Assembly (NCBI GenBank): GCA_036971475.1
Contig: JBAIZL010000006.1
Span: 12,859,705 to 12,923,704, forward strand
Source of the DNA: Prosapia bicincta
Taxonomy: Eukaryota; Arthropoda; Insecta; Hemiptera; Cercopidae
Reading direction: 5' to 3'
DNA: 64,000 nt
Shown piece by piece: positions 1 through 8,672 of this stretch; position 1 is the stretch's first letter; every line of letters begins with the position of its first letter. The notes beneath the pieces were generated by a model. It did no database searches and had not been told where the DNA came from. It saw only the letters and a program-made list of their open reading frames with translations. A program made the translations under genes and the position numbers.

Positions 1-12
1 CTTGCCCGTCGC

Positions 13-100
<88 letters not shown>
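13..100. repeat. (CA)n then (TA)n compound microsatellite
   Basis: A run of CA dinucleotides (about 13-43) passes directly into a TA run (about 44-100). It borders the left copy of the segment repeated at 58.8-60.7 kb, whose left edge is also a CA/TA/GT compound tract. The bases just before it (5-13, CCCGTCGCA) match the bases at 50209-50217 that also abut a dinucleotide tract. Confidence 0.95.
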
Positions 101-101
<1 letters not shown>

Positions 102-1089
102 TGTGTGAATAAGGAGTGTGTGAGCTAATAGAAGGAAATTAAAATACAAAAATTCTTAAGCACTGAAATACTCTCATTCTCTTTAGGATTATTTTTTTTC
201 TTTTTAATAACACTAAAATATCTCTTCTAACATGTAATCTCAATTTAGAAATTTACGTTTTGATGTAGAAAATGTAATAAGTTATTTGTTAAGAAATGTT
301 GACATACTTTATTTATAAACGCATTTAAACATAACACGAAATGAATATGTTTAGGAGGTATTTATTTACAAATTATATAACAGAAGCACTTATTTGTTGA
401 CTACACTAGTGAGTTGAAATATCATAGTGGGAAAAGAAAGGAAACCTTTACAAAAGAAGTGAAAGAAAGAATTAAATTGTTTGTGAAAGATATTGCTTAC
501 ACCTATTCAAACCATTGAGTCTTAAAATTATTTAGAAAACGTTACCAATTATATCAAGAAGAAAGAATGAAGGCGGTTCGCAATGACAGATGGGATGTTT
601 TATTAAGGATTCCTCCCCTGTCAATAAAGCATTACGCTTTACAAATGCCATTCCTAACATTATGAAATAAACCTTCATCGATCAATAAGAGCAAGTTGAA
701 AAGAAACCCTACTTTCCCCCTTAAGTTCATGTATATTACAGATACAATTGTTGATACGTGATTGTAATTTTGTATACCAAAAAGTTGAAATGTCAGGAAA
801 TAATGGTTAATAATTAGTGAATATTTTAAAAGTGTGAGAATCTAATCTTAACAGCTACAGATTTACGTAACACTTATTAGCTGCAATTTTCAATTTATTC
901 TGAAAACTAAAACCGATATAGTCAAATACTGTTAAGTATTTTATGCTAGATTTTAATGGTCAAAGTTGTGTATATAATATTGCTATAAAAATAGTTTTAA
1001 TAAATACAAATTTTACTATAGTAAAAATATTAGGGGTTTTGATTCCTACTATTAGTTCAATTACTCTCTACGCGTATATATTTATTCTC

Positions 1090-1129
<40 letters not shown>

Positions 1130-1215
1130 TATATTGTTTAAATTTTCAATCGAATGTAAAATACATTTCATGTATCCACTAATGTTATAATCCATTATTT
1201 TTAAAACTTGTAATG
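101..1215. repeat. Left part of a ~1.9-kb duplicated segment (copy A), no gene seen
   Basis: This stretch aligns by eye almost base for base with 58815-59875, including landmarks such as the tract around 590-660 that recurs at 59275-59345. It continues after the PLE1 insertion at 4456-5225. It holds no convincing ORF. The 943-1182 open frame crosses a (TA)n tract at about 1090-1127 that the other copy lacks (near 59790), so coding is unlikely. It may be an uncharacterised dispersed repeat bounded by microsatellites. Confidence 0.85.
1090..1127. repeat. (TA)n microsatellite
   Basis: A pure TA run inside copy A. The matching place in the other copy (near 59790) has only a few TA units, so the tract expanded or contracted after the duplication. 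Confidence 0.9.
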
Positions 1216-1228
1216 GAACACACTTGTT
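1216..1228. repeat. Target-site duplication, left, of PLE1
   Basis: The 13-mer GAACACACTTGTT ends where the PLE1 terminal repeat begins. The same 13-mer starts right after the other end, at 4443. The unfilled homologous site near 59877 has a single GAACACACTTGAT. Confidence 0.9.
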
Positions 1229-1467
1229 ACACAATATCAAGAGCACAGTGGTACAATATATTACAATAAAAATATTGAAAAGAACCCCAATACCACAAAA
1301 ATAATCAAAAATAACAAATAAGACAAGTTACTTAAGATTAAACCCTTATGTACATTTCGATGACCATGTCATCATCATCAGAGGGTCTAGTTACAAAACA
1401 CAATCTAGCACACAAGAAGTTACAAACTAGAATGATACCAATCGTTCTCCGCGGTCTCTATATATAG
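1229..1467 (-). repeat. PLE1 3' pseudo-LTR (sense)
   Basis: This 239-bp repeat matches 4013-4251 at a constant offset of 2784 with no difference that I can see. It carries a hammerhead-like motif at 1339-1389 on the element's sense strand. Confidence 0.93.
1339..1389 (-). ncRNA. Hammerhead ribozyme motif, PLE1 3' pseudo-LTR
   Basis: On the minus strand the order is TAGACCCT, CTGATGA, T, GATGAC-ATG-GTCATC, GAAA, TGTACATA, AGGGTTTA. The outer arms pair as stem I (one G-U). GATGAC/GTCATC is a perfect stem II with a 3-nt loop. CTGATGA and GAAA are the conserved catalytic boxes, and the short TG..CA leaves only a minimal stem III. Hammerheads are established in Penelope pseudo-LTRs. An extra U between CUGAUGA and stem II departs from the canonical core, so activity is not assured. 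Confidence 0.8.
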
Positions 1468-1645
1468 GCGTGAGGTAAGCTCCGCCCCCTCTCCGCCCTC
1501 GACCGACAAATAACGATCGGCCATCAGGAACCAAATAGGTTATGTCAAAAATTACATTATAATAATACATATGTAATAAAAACTACAGCAATAACAATTA
1601 ATAAACTAAAAGTAATTAGATTAAAACATCGTAATTTGAAGAAAG
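1468..1645 (-). other. PLE1 3' UTR
   Basis: The sequence between the stop of the polyprotein and the 3' pseudo-LTR. It has a short GC-rich patch (about 1468-1525) in an otherwise AT-rich element. No ORF is seen. Confidence 0.7.
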
Positions 1646-3376
1646 CTATTTAAGTAAAGTATATAATGGTGAGTAAGGAATAGGTCCTTTATCTGCATTC
1701 ATTAATTTACAATTTGATTTGACTATAAAAACACTTTCATAACTATTAAGTAACTTTTTTGAGTTTATACATTTAGCTAAAATAACATTTTTATCTAAAT
1801 CATGCTGATTACTAAGGACATGTTCTGCTACACTTGATTTTTCAGGTCTTTCATATTTAATATGGGCAAGATGTTCTTTGAATCTGGTTACAATTTTTCT
1901 TTTAGTTTGACCTATATACATCTCGTTACAAGTACTACAAATTATCTTATAAATACCTGATTTTTCCAACATTGGAATTTTATCTTTCGGGTTACACAAT
2001 AAATGCTTGAGTTTATTTTGAGTTTTATAGGCTATCTTAACATTTACCTTTTTAAAAATAGAGTCTAACCCTTTTGTTAAAATATTATCGAAAGGTAAAC
2101 TAATAAAAGTACATTTTTTAACTTCTTTTTGAAGAGTGGTAGTTGTGTTCAAAACATATTTTAATCTTTGTTTTCTAACAATATTATCTATAATTTTAGC
2201 ATCAAAATCGTTATATCTAGCCACTCCTTTGATATAATTAATTTCCTTATAAAAACGTCTAGGACTAAGTTGTACATTGATAGCTCTGTTAACCAAACTG
2301 TTAAATGCTGCTATTTTATGTGTATAACAATGGTTGGAACTATTTAAAATATATCTGTTATTGTTAGTAGGTTTCCTGTAGATATCAAATTCAATTTTTT
2401 CATGATTTTTAATGCACAGAATATCTAAAAATGGTAAACGATTATTAGTTTCTAATTCATAAGTAAACTTAATGGAACTATGTATACTATTAAGTTGGTT
2501 TACAAAAACATCAACATTACATTTACTGCTATCAAAGATCGCAAAAACATCGTCAACATATCTTAACCAAATCCTAGGAAAATAAGTAATACTATTCTTT
2601 AAGTTTTCTTCAAATCTGCTCATAAAAAGCTCAGCAATGAAAGGAGACAAACTGTTACCCATAGCAGTTCCATCACATTGTTTATAAAATTCATTATTAA
2701 ATTTAAAGAAATTTTGGTACATACATATTTCAGTTAATTTGACATATTCGTTTATTTTAATAGGTTCGATGTTGTTTTCTTTTAAAAAATCTTCAACAAA
2801 CAATATAGTTTCTTTAACAGGAATGCTAGGAAACAACGAACTTACATCAAAAGATACCATAATATCAGTACTACTAAGTTTTATATTCTTAACCTTGTTG
2901 ACAAATTCTATGTTATTTTTAATAGGAAACATACCACGTTTTTCTTTTAAAGAAGTAAATGTATAGGCTAACCATTTTGATAAAAGGTAGGTTGGGGAAT
3001 CAATCCCAGAAACTATAGGTCTCATTGCTTTCCCTTCCTTGTGGATTTTTGGAAGGCAATATAACCTAGGTATAACAGGATTAGAAATTTTAAATTTATA
3101 AATATCTTTCTTAGGAATGACTGAACTACAATTCTTAATAGTATCGTTTGTAACTTGAACAAACTTATTTATTGGGTTTTTAACAATTTTCTGATAAGGG
3201 CCTTCTTCTAACATTTTAGTTACTCTATTGACATAATCGTTCTTATCTAAAACTACAATTGTATTACCCTTATCAGCTTTTAAATAATAACAATCTTTGT
3301 TACAAAGACCTTTAACTAACTCAAAATTATTTTTAACATTAGCCGGTTTATTGGCCATACGAATATTATTTTCCAT
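1646..3376 (-). CDS. PLE1 reverse transcriptase plus GIY-YIG endonuclease (C-terminal 576 aa)
   Basis: This is the catalytic part of a Penelope-type polyprotein that reverse-transcribes the element and nicks its target. Motifs in order: KADKGNTIVVLDKNDY (residues ~33-48), typical of the PLE N-terminal RT region; LPKIHKEGKAMRPIVSG (~108-124); SFDVSSLFPSIP, RT motif A with its catalytic Asp (~175-186); DGTAMGNSLSPFIAELFM, motif B (~235-252); RYVDDVFAI, motif C with the catalytic Asp pair (~275-283); YRKPTN (~338-343). The C-terminus has a GIY-YIG nuclease: GIYKIICSTC, MYIGQT, then an R..EH helix and AEH further on. The first ATG of this open stretch is at 3376. The frame is really open back to 3514, and upstream of the TAA at 3515-3517 it continues in the same phase as the N-terminal part, so this ATG is probably not the native start. 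Confidence 0.95.
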   Translation of the reverse strand: MENNIRMANKPANVKNNFELVKGLCNKDCYYLKADKGNTIVVLDKNDYVNRVTKMLEEGPYQKIVKNPINKFVQVTNDTIKNCSSVIPKKDIYKFKISNPVIPRLYCLPKIHKEGKAMRPIVSGIDSPTYLLSKWLAYTFTSLKEKRGMFPIKNNIEFVNKVKNIKLSSTDIMVSFDVSSLFPSIPVKETILFVEDFLKENNIEPIKINEYVKLTEICMYQNFFKFNNEFYKQCDGTAMGNSLSPFIAELFMSRFEENLKNSITYFPRIWLRYVDDVFAIFDSSKCNVDVFVNQLNSIHSSIKFTYELETNNRLPFLDILCIKNHEKIEFDIYRKPTNNNRYILNSSNHCYTHKIAAFNSLVNRAINVQLSPRRFYKEINYIKGVARYNDFDAKIIDNIVRKQRLKYVLNTTTTLQKEVKKCTFISLPFDNILTKGLDSIFKKVNVKIAYKTQNKLKHLLCNPKDKIPMLEKSGIYKIICSTCNEMYIGQTKRKIVTRFKEHLAHIKYERPEKSSVAEHVLSNQHDLDKNVILAKCINSKKLLNSYESVFIVKSNCKLMNADKGPIPYSPLYTLLK

Positions 3377-3514
3377 TTTAATTTTACAGGCGTTTCTTAT
3401 GTAATTTTTATCTGACTCTTTTAAATTAGAAATACTACTTTCTATATTAGCTACTATATCAACTACAGTTTTGTTAGTGTAATTACAATGTGCAAAATTT
3501 AACCCTTTACTTAA

Positions 3515-4030
3515 TTAATTAATTTCTTCTCTATTAAAAGTTTGGCTAGATTCATTACGAACTAGCGGACAGGTAGGGTTTTTATTATTATTATCTATTT
3601 CATCCAAATTTAAATGTTTACTAATTGCTACAAATTTCTTATCCAGATTTTTTACCTTACAATCAATTTTATGCTTATTTATTACATACATTTTTCTACA
3701 AAAATTATTCCAAACAATAGCGTTACTATCCTTTGCTAATTTGAGGTGTAAATTGTACTTTTTTAATTCTAAATTAGCTAATTTACTATAAAGATATTTA
3801 ATTTCTAATTTTAACCATTTGAGATTCGCAAATTCGATAACTCTCTTGGTACGTGAATTATTAAGATTAATGCGGAAACCGTTTATAAATTTAGGAAAAA
3901 CTTTAAAACGTTGACATTTTTTCAAAAAACCGATATCTACTTGTAATGAACTTATTTTTAAACTTAACTTACTAAAAAGGTTTTGCTCAGTTGACCGGGA
4001 AGCCATGATAATACACAATATCAAGAGCAC
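3515..4030 (-). CDS. PLE1 N-terminal domain, cut off by an in-frame TAA
   Basis: 171 codons in the same reading phase as the RT/GIY-YIG frame (138 bases, 46 codons, separate the stop from the downstream ATG). The product is Lys-rich with helix-forming stretches (for example KWLKLEIKYLYSKLANLELK), as usual for the poorly conserved PLE N-terminus. The likelier start is the second ATG at 4006 (MASRSTEQ...), because the first ATG at 4030 lies inside the pseudo-LTR. With one sense codon at 3515-3517 the whole protein would be about 790 residues, a normal PLE length. I infer a recent nonsense mutation; readthrough is possible but unsupported. Confidence 0.85.
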   Translation of the reverse strand: MLLILCIIMASRSTEQNLFSKLSLKISSLQVDIGFLKKCQRFKVFPKFINGFRINLNNSRTKRVIEFANLKWLKLEIKYLYSKLANLELKKYNLHLKLAKDSNAIVWNNFCRKMYVINKHKIDCKVKNLDKKFVAISKHLNLDEIDNNNKNPTCPLVRNESSQTFNREEIN

Positions 4031-4251
4031 AGTGGTACAATATATTACAATAAAAATATTGAAAAGAACCCCAATACCACAAAAATAATCAAAAATAACA
4101 AATAAGACAAGTTACTTAAGATTAAACCCTTATGTACATTTCGATGACCATGTCATCATCATCAGAGGGTCTAGTTACAAAACACAATCTAGCACACAAG
4201 AAGTTACAAACTAGAATGATACCAATCGTTCTCCGCGGTCTCTATATATAG
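4013..4251 (-). repeat. PLE1 5' pseudo-LTR (sense)
   Basis: Direct repeat of 1229-1467. It borders the N-terminal coding region, and the first ATG of the long frame lies within it. In Penelope elements the pseudo-LTR supplies promoter activity; no core promoter motif is recognisable here. Confidence 0.93.
4123..4173 (-). ncRNA. Hammerhead ribozyme motif, PLE1 5' pseudo-LTR
   Basis: Sequence as in the copy at 1339-1389: CTGATGA box, GATGAC/GTCATC stem II, GAAA box, and stem I arms TAGACCCT and AGGGTTTA. It lies upstream of the reading frame on the sense strand, so a sense transcript could be cleaved both before and after the coding region. Confidence 0.8.
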
Positions 4252-4442
4252 AGACCGCGGAGAACGATTGGTATCATTCTAGTTTGTAACTTCTTGTGTG
4301 CTAGATTGTGTTTTGTAACTAGACCCTCTGATGATGATGACATGGTCATCGAAATGTACATAAGGGTTTAATCTTAAGTAACTTGTCTTATTTGTTATTT
4401 TTGATTATTTTTGTGGTATTGGGGTTCTTTTCAATATTTTTA
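4247..4442 (+). repeat. PLE1 inverted partial pseudo-LTR; 196-bp perfect-looking hairpin arm
   Basis: This is the reverse complement of 4051-4246. The dyad centre lies between 4246 and 4247 in CTCTATATATAGAG. It lacks the outermost ~38 bases of the full pseudo-LTR. Direct plus partial inverted terminal repeats are typical of Penelope insertions. Confidence 0.93.
4320..4370 (+). ncRNA. Hammerhead ribozyme motif, antisense copy in PLE1
   Basis: The plus-strand reading of the inverted pseudo-LTR gives the same hammerhead-like core and arms as the two sense copies. It faces away from the element body. Confidence 0.75.
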
Positions 4443-4455
4443 GAACACACTTGTT
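4443..4455. repeat. Target-site duplication, right, of PLE1
   Basis: GAACACACTTGTT, identical to 1216-1228. Copy A of the duplicated segment resumes immediately after it. Confidence 0.9.
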
Positions 4456-5225
4456 GTTAATAGAGTTTCATCATATAACTATGAATGAATCTAGTGTTAT
4501 TTTCGCTTTCTATTCTGCCACTTCATATTGTGATTCTATCATATATGGACCTAGGAAGGAGTTTACTTTTAAACCATTTTTTTAAAATAAACTTGCTCTT
4601 TGAATAAAAGCACATGCTTGAAGTATAAAACGACAACTTATGTGAGACATAATACAACAAAAATCCACATCGTATAAACGCAAAGTATTGCAAAGTAATA
4701 TAATACACACAAACGTTCTTATAAAGGTATGGAAATTTGAATGTCGAGCGTTAATGGAAGTAGTGCCTATGAGAAGTGTATGGTAAGATATGATTTATCA
4801 GAGGAAAGGTTTTTGACATAGAGAGAGAATTTCTATTTTTCTATAGTATATGATAATTAAGAAAATGTATATTTTAAATTTATTTAAACCCAAGAGATAG
4901 CTACATAAAAAAACTTTTCCTTCCGTTATTGGGTCGTGGTATTGAATACACATCATCATATTATGGAAGTTGCCCATTATAACTCATATAGGTTGGAAAT
5001 CAAAGAATGTAAACTTAATATCAATCATAATAATTTAACAAAAACTACAAAATTAAAATAGTAAAATAAAAAAATGCTCAATTTGTTACCATACTAATAT
5101 TATTTATAAAATATTGAATTGTTCATCCATCAACCGGGTGTTGCTGTTCTCAATAGATCTGATATAGTGTACAGACACTCGTAAACTATGATTATTTCCA
5201 ACTAGTTCTCTGGATAATTTACAGT
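4456..5225. repeat. Right part of duplicated segment copy A, no gene seen
   Basis: Aligns by eye with 59890-60668. Only short meaningless open frames are present. A (TA)n tract (5226-5267) ends it, as at the right edge of the other copy. Confidence 0.85.
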
Positions 5226-5270
<45 letters not shown>

Positions 5271-5746
5271 GGTTCTATGTTTAAAAAGTCCATCCAAAGC
5301 TACAAATATGTAGTACTACATGTAGGTAATGATAATTCTCGATCGAGTCATTACGATATTTTAAAAGAATATAGAAAATACCTATTTGTTAATATAACTT
5401 ATTTTGGAAAATAAATTATGTTTCGATAACAAGTACCAAACAAATAGACAGATTACTGACTTGAATAAATTTAATTTCAATTATTCGCCATTCGTTTATA
5501 TGAACTAATATGGTTTTTAAACTTAGCGTCCTTCTCGTCTTAATAAAATTTGATAATTTAAGCGAGCTACAGCCCCGGCTGTACTAATAGATTTAACCTC
5601 AATAGGTTTTCTTACGCTAAATCAGGTGAATAGAAGGTTTAAAACGTAAATTATATAATAAGAAGTAGATCGCATATATTTTTTATAAGACTCTAATTCT
5701 TTCTAAATGCACATATCTTTTCGGATGAAATTGCAAAAATATCAAT

Positions 5747-5805
<59 letters not shown>
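5226..5805. other. Two (TA)n tracts (5226-5267, 5750-5803) around anonymous AT-rich DNA
   Basis: The interval 5268-5749 holds no recognisable gene. The second TA tract directly abuts the outer repeat of PLE2 at 5805. Confidence 0.8.
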
Positions 5806-8467
5806 TTCACTTATGTACCTAAACAAGAATCTAACTTGGTATTTATGAGAGCTAACTTTCAATGGCTGGCTGTGCCGTCATCCTCAGGTATACTGAACAG
5901 GGTTGTTGTAGACTGCGAGCTGAGTGGATTTCCCGTTGACCATGATGTACCGTTATGTTCTATTTTTAGATTCACTGCAAGTTTTTAAAGTTTGTTTTGG
6001 GGTTAATATTGTCTATTAGATTGAATAATTTATCGTTTTTTGATTTTATTTGTATTTGTTTGTTAATGATATTATTTTTGTTTTTATAAATTTCTAGTTG
6101 TTCCCAGATTGTCATTTTGAGGCCTTTTTGAACCTTTTTTACTAGGTGTACGTTTTTTAATGTGGGGAATGTGTGTTTGTTTTTGATGGCGTGTGTGGCT
6201 AAGTTTGAGTTATAAATTTCAGGTTTGATGTATGCATTGAGGTGTTCTTGATAATGTCTTTTAATTTCATTTTTGTTTGGCCTATGTATATTTTATTACA
6301 GTCTGGGCATTCGATTTTGTATATTCCGTTATTAAGTGTGGGACATATTTCTTCTGGTTGGTCTATTTTGTTGATTATGTTTCCTGTGTTTTTCTAGGCT
6401 ATGTTAATATTATTATTTTTTAGTGTTTTAGTATTCCTTTTATGTTGTATCCTGTGTATGTGAATGTAGCCCATTTTCTTGTTTGTGGTTCGATTTTAGG
6501 TTGTTTTAATTTATTTAAAATTTTAAATTCTAATTTATCTATAGTTTTTTTTTATTGTATCTTTTTTGTTGGGCTATTTGATATATTATTTGTTTTTCTT
6601 TGGTTTTTCTTCATTATTTAGAGGCAATTTTAGCATCCTGTATAAAAGTGAGTTGTAAGCGGCCATTTCATGTTGTGGGGGATGGTTGGAGTTGTTTGGT
6701 ATTGTATTAATGGTTTGTGTGGGTTTCCTATAAACAGAATATTAAATGTTATTTGTATTTCTGGTCAGTGTTAGGTCTAGATTGTTTATTTTATTGTTTA
6801 TTTCTTTCTCCATGGTGAATTGTATGTTAGGGTGTAAGTTATTGATTTCATTTAGGATGATGTTATTATGTATTGCTTTATTTTGTTAGATGTATAATCC
6901 ATCATCAACATATCGTATCCAATGTCCGTTGGGGTCGTGTGTTTTTATGATTTGTGTAATTCGTCACGTTTTTGGAGGTAAATTTCTGATACTATACTTG
7001 AAAGTGGTGATCCCATTGCTAAGCCATCTATTTGTTTATATATCTTATTATTGAATATGAAATAGTTTTGGTTTAGTATGATCTTTAGGCATTTTGTGAT
7101 TTGGTTTGTGTATTTGGGGTAGGTTTTAAGGTCAGTTAATTTGTTTTTTTATTATTTGGATGGTTTCGTTAATTGGTATATTAGAGTACATGTTTGTGAT
7201 ATCAAATGATATAAATTTGGTGTTTTTGGTTATGTTTATTGTTTTTAGTATTTCCGTTAATTCAATTGAGTTTTTTATGGTGTATTTATTTTCCAATTTA
7301 AGTTCGTGTCATAGGTTTTTGTGATATTATTATTTGTGATATTTTATAGGCAGGTGCATTTTTAAAATTTATTAAGGGTCTTATGGGATTGTTGATTTTA
7401 TGTATTTTGGTTTTTTTGGTTGAATAAATTGTCATTGTTTTTTGCTAATTGTATGATTTCGTTTTGGTATTTTTTGTTGGGGTCTTTGTTTAATTCTATG
7501 CAATTGTTCGATTTTTTGAATTCTTCTGTTTTTTGTTGTAATCTGTTTTTGATATGATTACTGTAGCGTTGCTTTTGTCCGCTTTAGTTGCAATTATTTC
7601 GGTTTTGAATAGTTTTTGTTTCAATTTGTTAATTTGGTTTATTAGTATATTATTTTCAATGTTATTTTCTTTTTTGATTTTTTCGTTGATGATTTTGTTG
7701 ATTTCGTGTGATGCTATGTTTCTGATGTAAGCTTGATTCTCGCAATTAATGAGATTTATTGCCAGTTCTATTTCTACTATGAGGTTTTCTATTGTGTTTT
7801 GTAATTTTGGTTTCATGTTGGTTTTTGTGCTATTTTCGAGTACCATTATTTATTCTTTGGTGAAATTCGTTTTTCTGAGGTTTATAAAATTTGGGTGGAA
7901 TTGATGGAGTGTTGTGATATTGTCTATGTTATTTTGTTTTCTATTAGTTTGTTAAGTTTAGATTCAATTTTTTTATTTTAATTGCTATAAATTTCTTGAA
8001 TTTGTTTTGAATATTGATATATTTATAATGCCATTAGTTTTTTTTAAGTGTGTTAGCTAATTCTAGGTGGGTTTTTAAGAGTGTGTTAGTTAAATTGTTT
8101 TTCTTTGTGTATAGATATTTAATTTCGTTTTTTACCCATAGAGTTTCAGCTTGTTTAGCAGTTTTTTGTGCAGAACTAGTTTGGTTTGTTATTAATATTT
8201 TGGCATATTTTGGTGTTATTTAGTTTTTAATGCATTTTTTATTAAAATGTATATTATGGTTAATATTTATGAATTGTTTCCTAAGTTTTTCAAATTTGTT
8301 CAATAGTTTGGTTGCTTGATTACCTTGTGGGGCGATATCCATATTTGTAGTTATGCAACACTGTTTTCTTGTATACACCTATCACTTTCCCTTATGTACT
8401 TTAACAAGAATCTTACGTGGTATTTATGCGACCTAACGTTCAATGGCTGACTGTGCCGTCATCCTCG
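5805..8467 (-). mobile_element. Decayed Penelope-like element PLE2
   Basis: A minus-strand PLE relic bounded by diverged direct repeats at 5805-5893 and 8386-8467, both with the phrase GGCTG.CTGTGCCGTCATCCTC. Between them is a degenerate RT/GIY-YIG coding region. On the minus strand each repeat reads like a damaged hammerhead: CTGAGGA or CCGAGGA, T, GACGGC...GCCATT, then GAAA (first copy) or GAAC (second copy). It belongs to a different lineage from PLE1 and is much older. Confidence 0.85.
5985..8340 (-). pseudogene. PLE2 RT and GIY-YIG remnants
   Basis: Minus-strand translation shows the full PLE order, broken by frameshifts and stops. ATKADKSNATVIISKTDY in the open stretch 7496-7846 is the N-terminal RT motif. 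NGHWIRYVDDGLYI (about 6893-6940) is RT motif C with the catalytic Asp pair. GIYKIECPDCNKIYIGQT (about 6275-6330) is the core of the GIY-YIG nuclease. The region 7850-8340 corresponds to the N-terminal domain but is badly decayed. No frame is long enough to be functional. The motif wording (VDDGLYI, NK.Y.GQT) is closer to PLE3 and PLE4 than to PLE1. Confidence 0.85.
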
Positions 8468-8600
8468 GGCATATAGCTTACATTATTGTACTTTTCATTC
8501 CTGATGATGTTGGTACTGTTTACCAACGAAAAGCTTTGGATATAAATTAATAAATATTCTTGTATTTGGATAACCTATGTTGTTTTAAATTATTAAACAA
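8466..8600 (+). mobile_element. Solo 3' end of another PLE family
   Basis: Matches 29366-29505 nearly base for base (ATAGCTTACATTATTGTA, then a hammerhead-like motif, then a tail ending ATTAAACAAGAAAATGTAATA against a (TA)n tract). It is fused to the outer repeat of PLE2 and reads in the opposite direction. Confidence 0.75.
8497..8545 (+). ncRNA. Hammerhead ribozyme-like motif
   Basis: ATTC, CTGATGA (8501-8507), T, stem II GTTGGTA/TACCAAC with loop CTGTT, GAAA (8528-8531), AGCTTT, GGAT. The 7-bp stem II is perfect. ATTC/GGAT can form a short stem I, and AGCT is a self-complementary stem III suited to dimers. The same extra U after CUGAUGA is present as in PLE1. Confidence 0.65.
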
Positions 8601-8607
8601 GAAAATG

Positions 8608-8610
<3 letters not shown>

Positions 8611-8670
<60 letters not shown>
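8611..8670. repeat. (TA)n microsatellite between two PLE-type termini
   Basis: A long TA run. Its left side is the PLE tail ending at 8600. Its right side (8683-8712) reads, in reverse complement, like the terminal motif seen at 58695-58720. Confidence 0.85.

Positions 8671-8672
<2 letters not shown>

Larger units (their letters stand above)
1229..4442 (-). mobile_element. Penelope-like retroelement PLE1, near-intact, hammerhead-bearing
   Basis: A complete ~3.2-kb Penelope-like element, transcribed on the minus strand. In that direction it has a partial inverted pseudo-LTR (4442-4247), a sense pseudo-LTR (4251-4013), one long reading frame (4030/4006 to 1646), a short 3' UTR (1645-1468) and a second sense pseudo-LTR (1467-1229). 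The 13-bp target duplications and the uninterrupted homologous locus at about 59876-59890 define both ends. The two sense pseudo-LTRs look identical by eye, which implies recent insertion. The combination of RT and GIY-YIG, and of direct plus inverted terminal repeats, is the established Penelope architecture. One in-frame TAA (3515-3517) is the only coding lesion I found, so this copy is probably non-autonomous. Confidence 0.95.
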
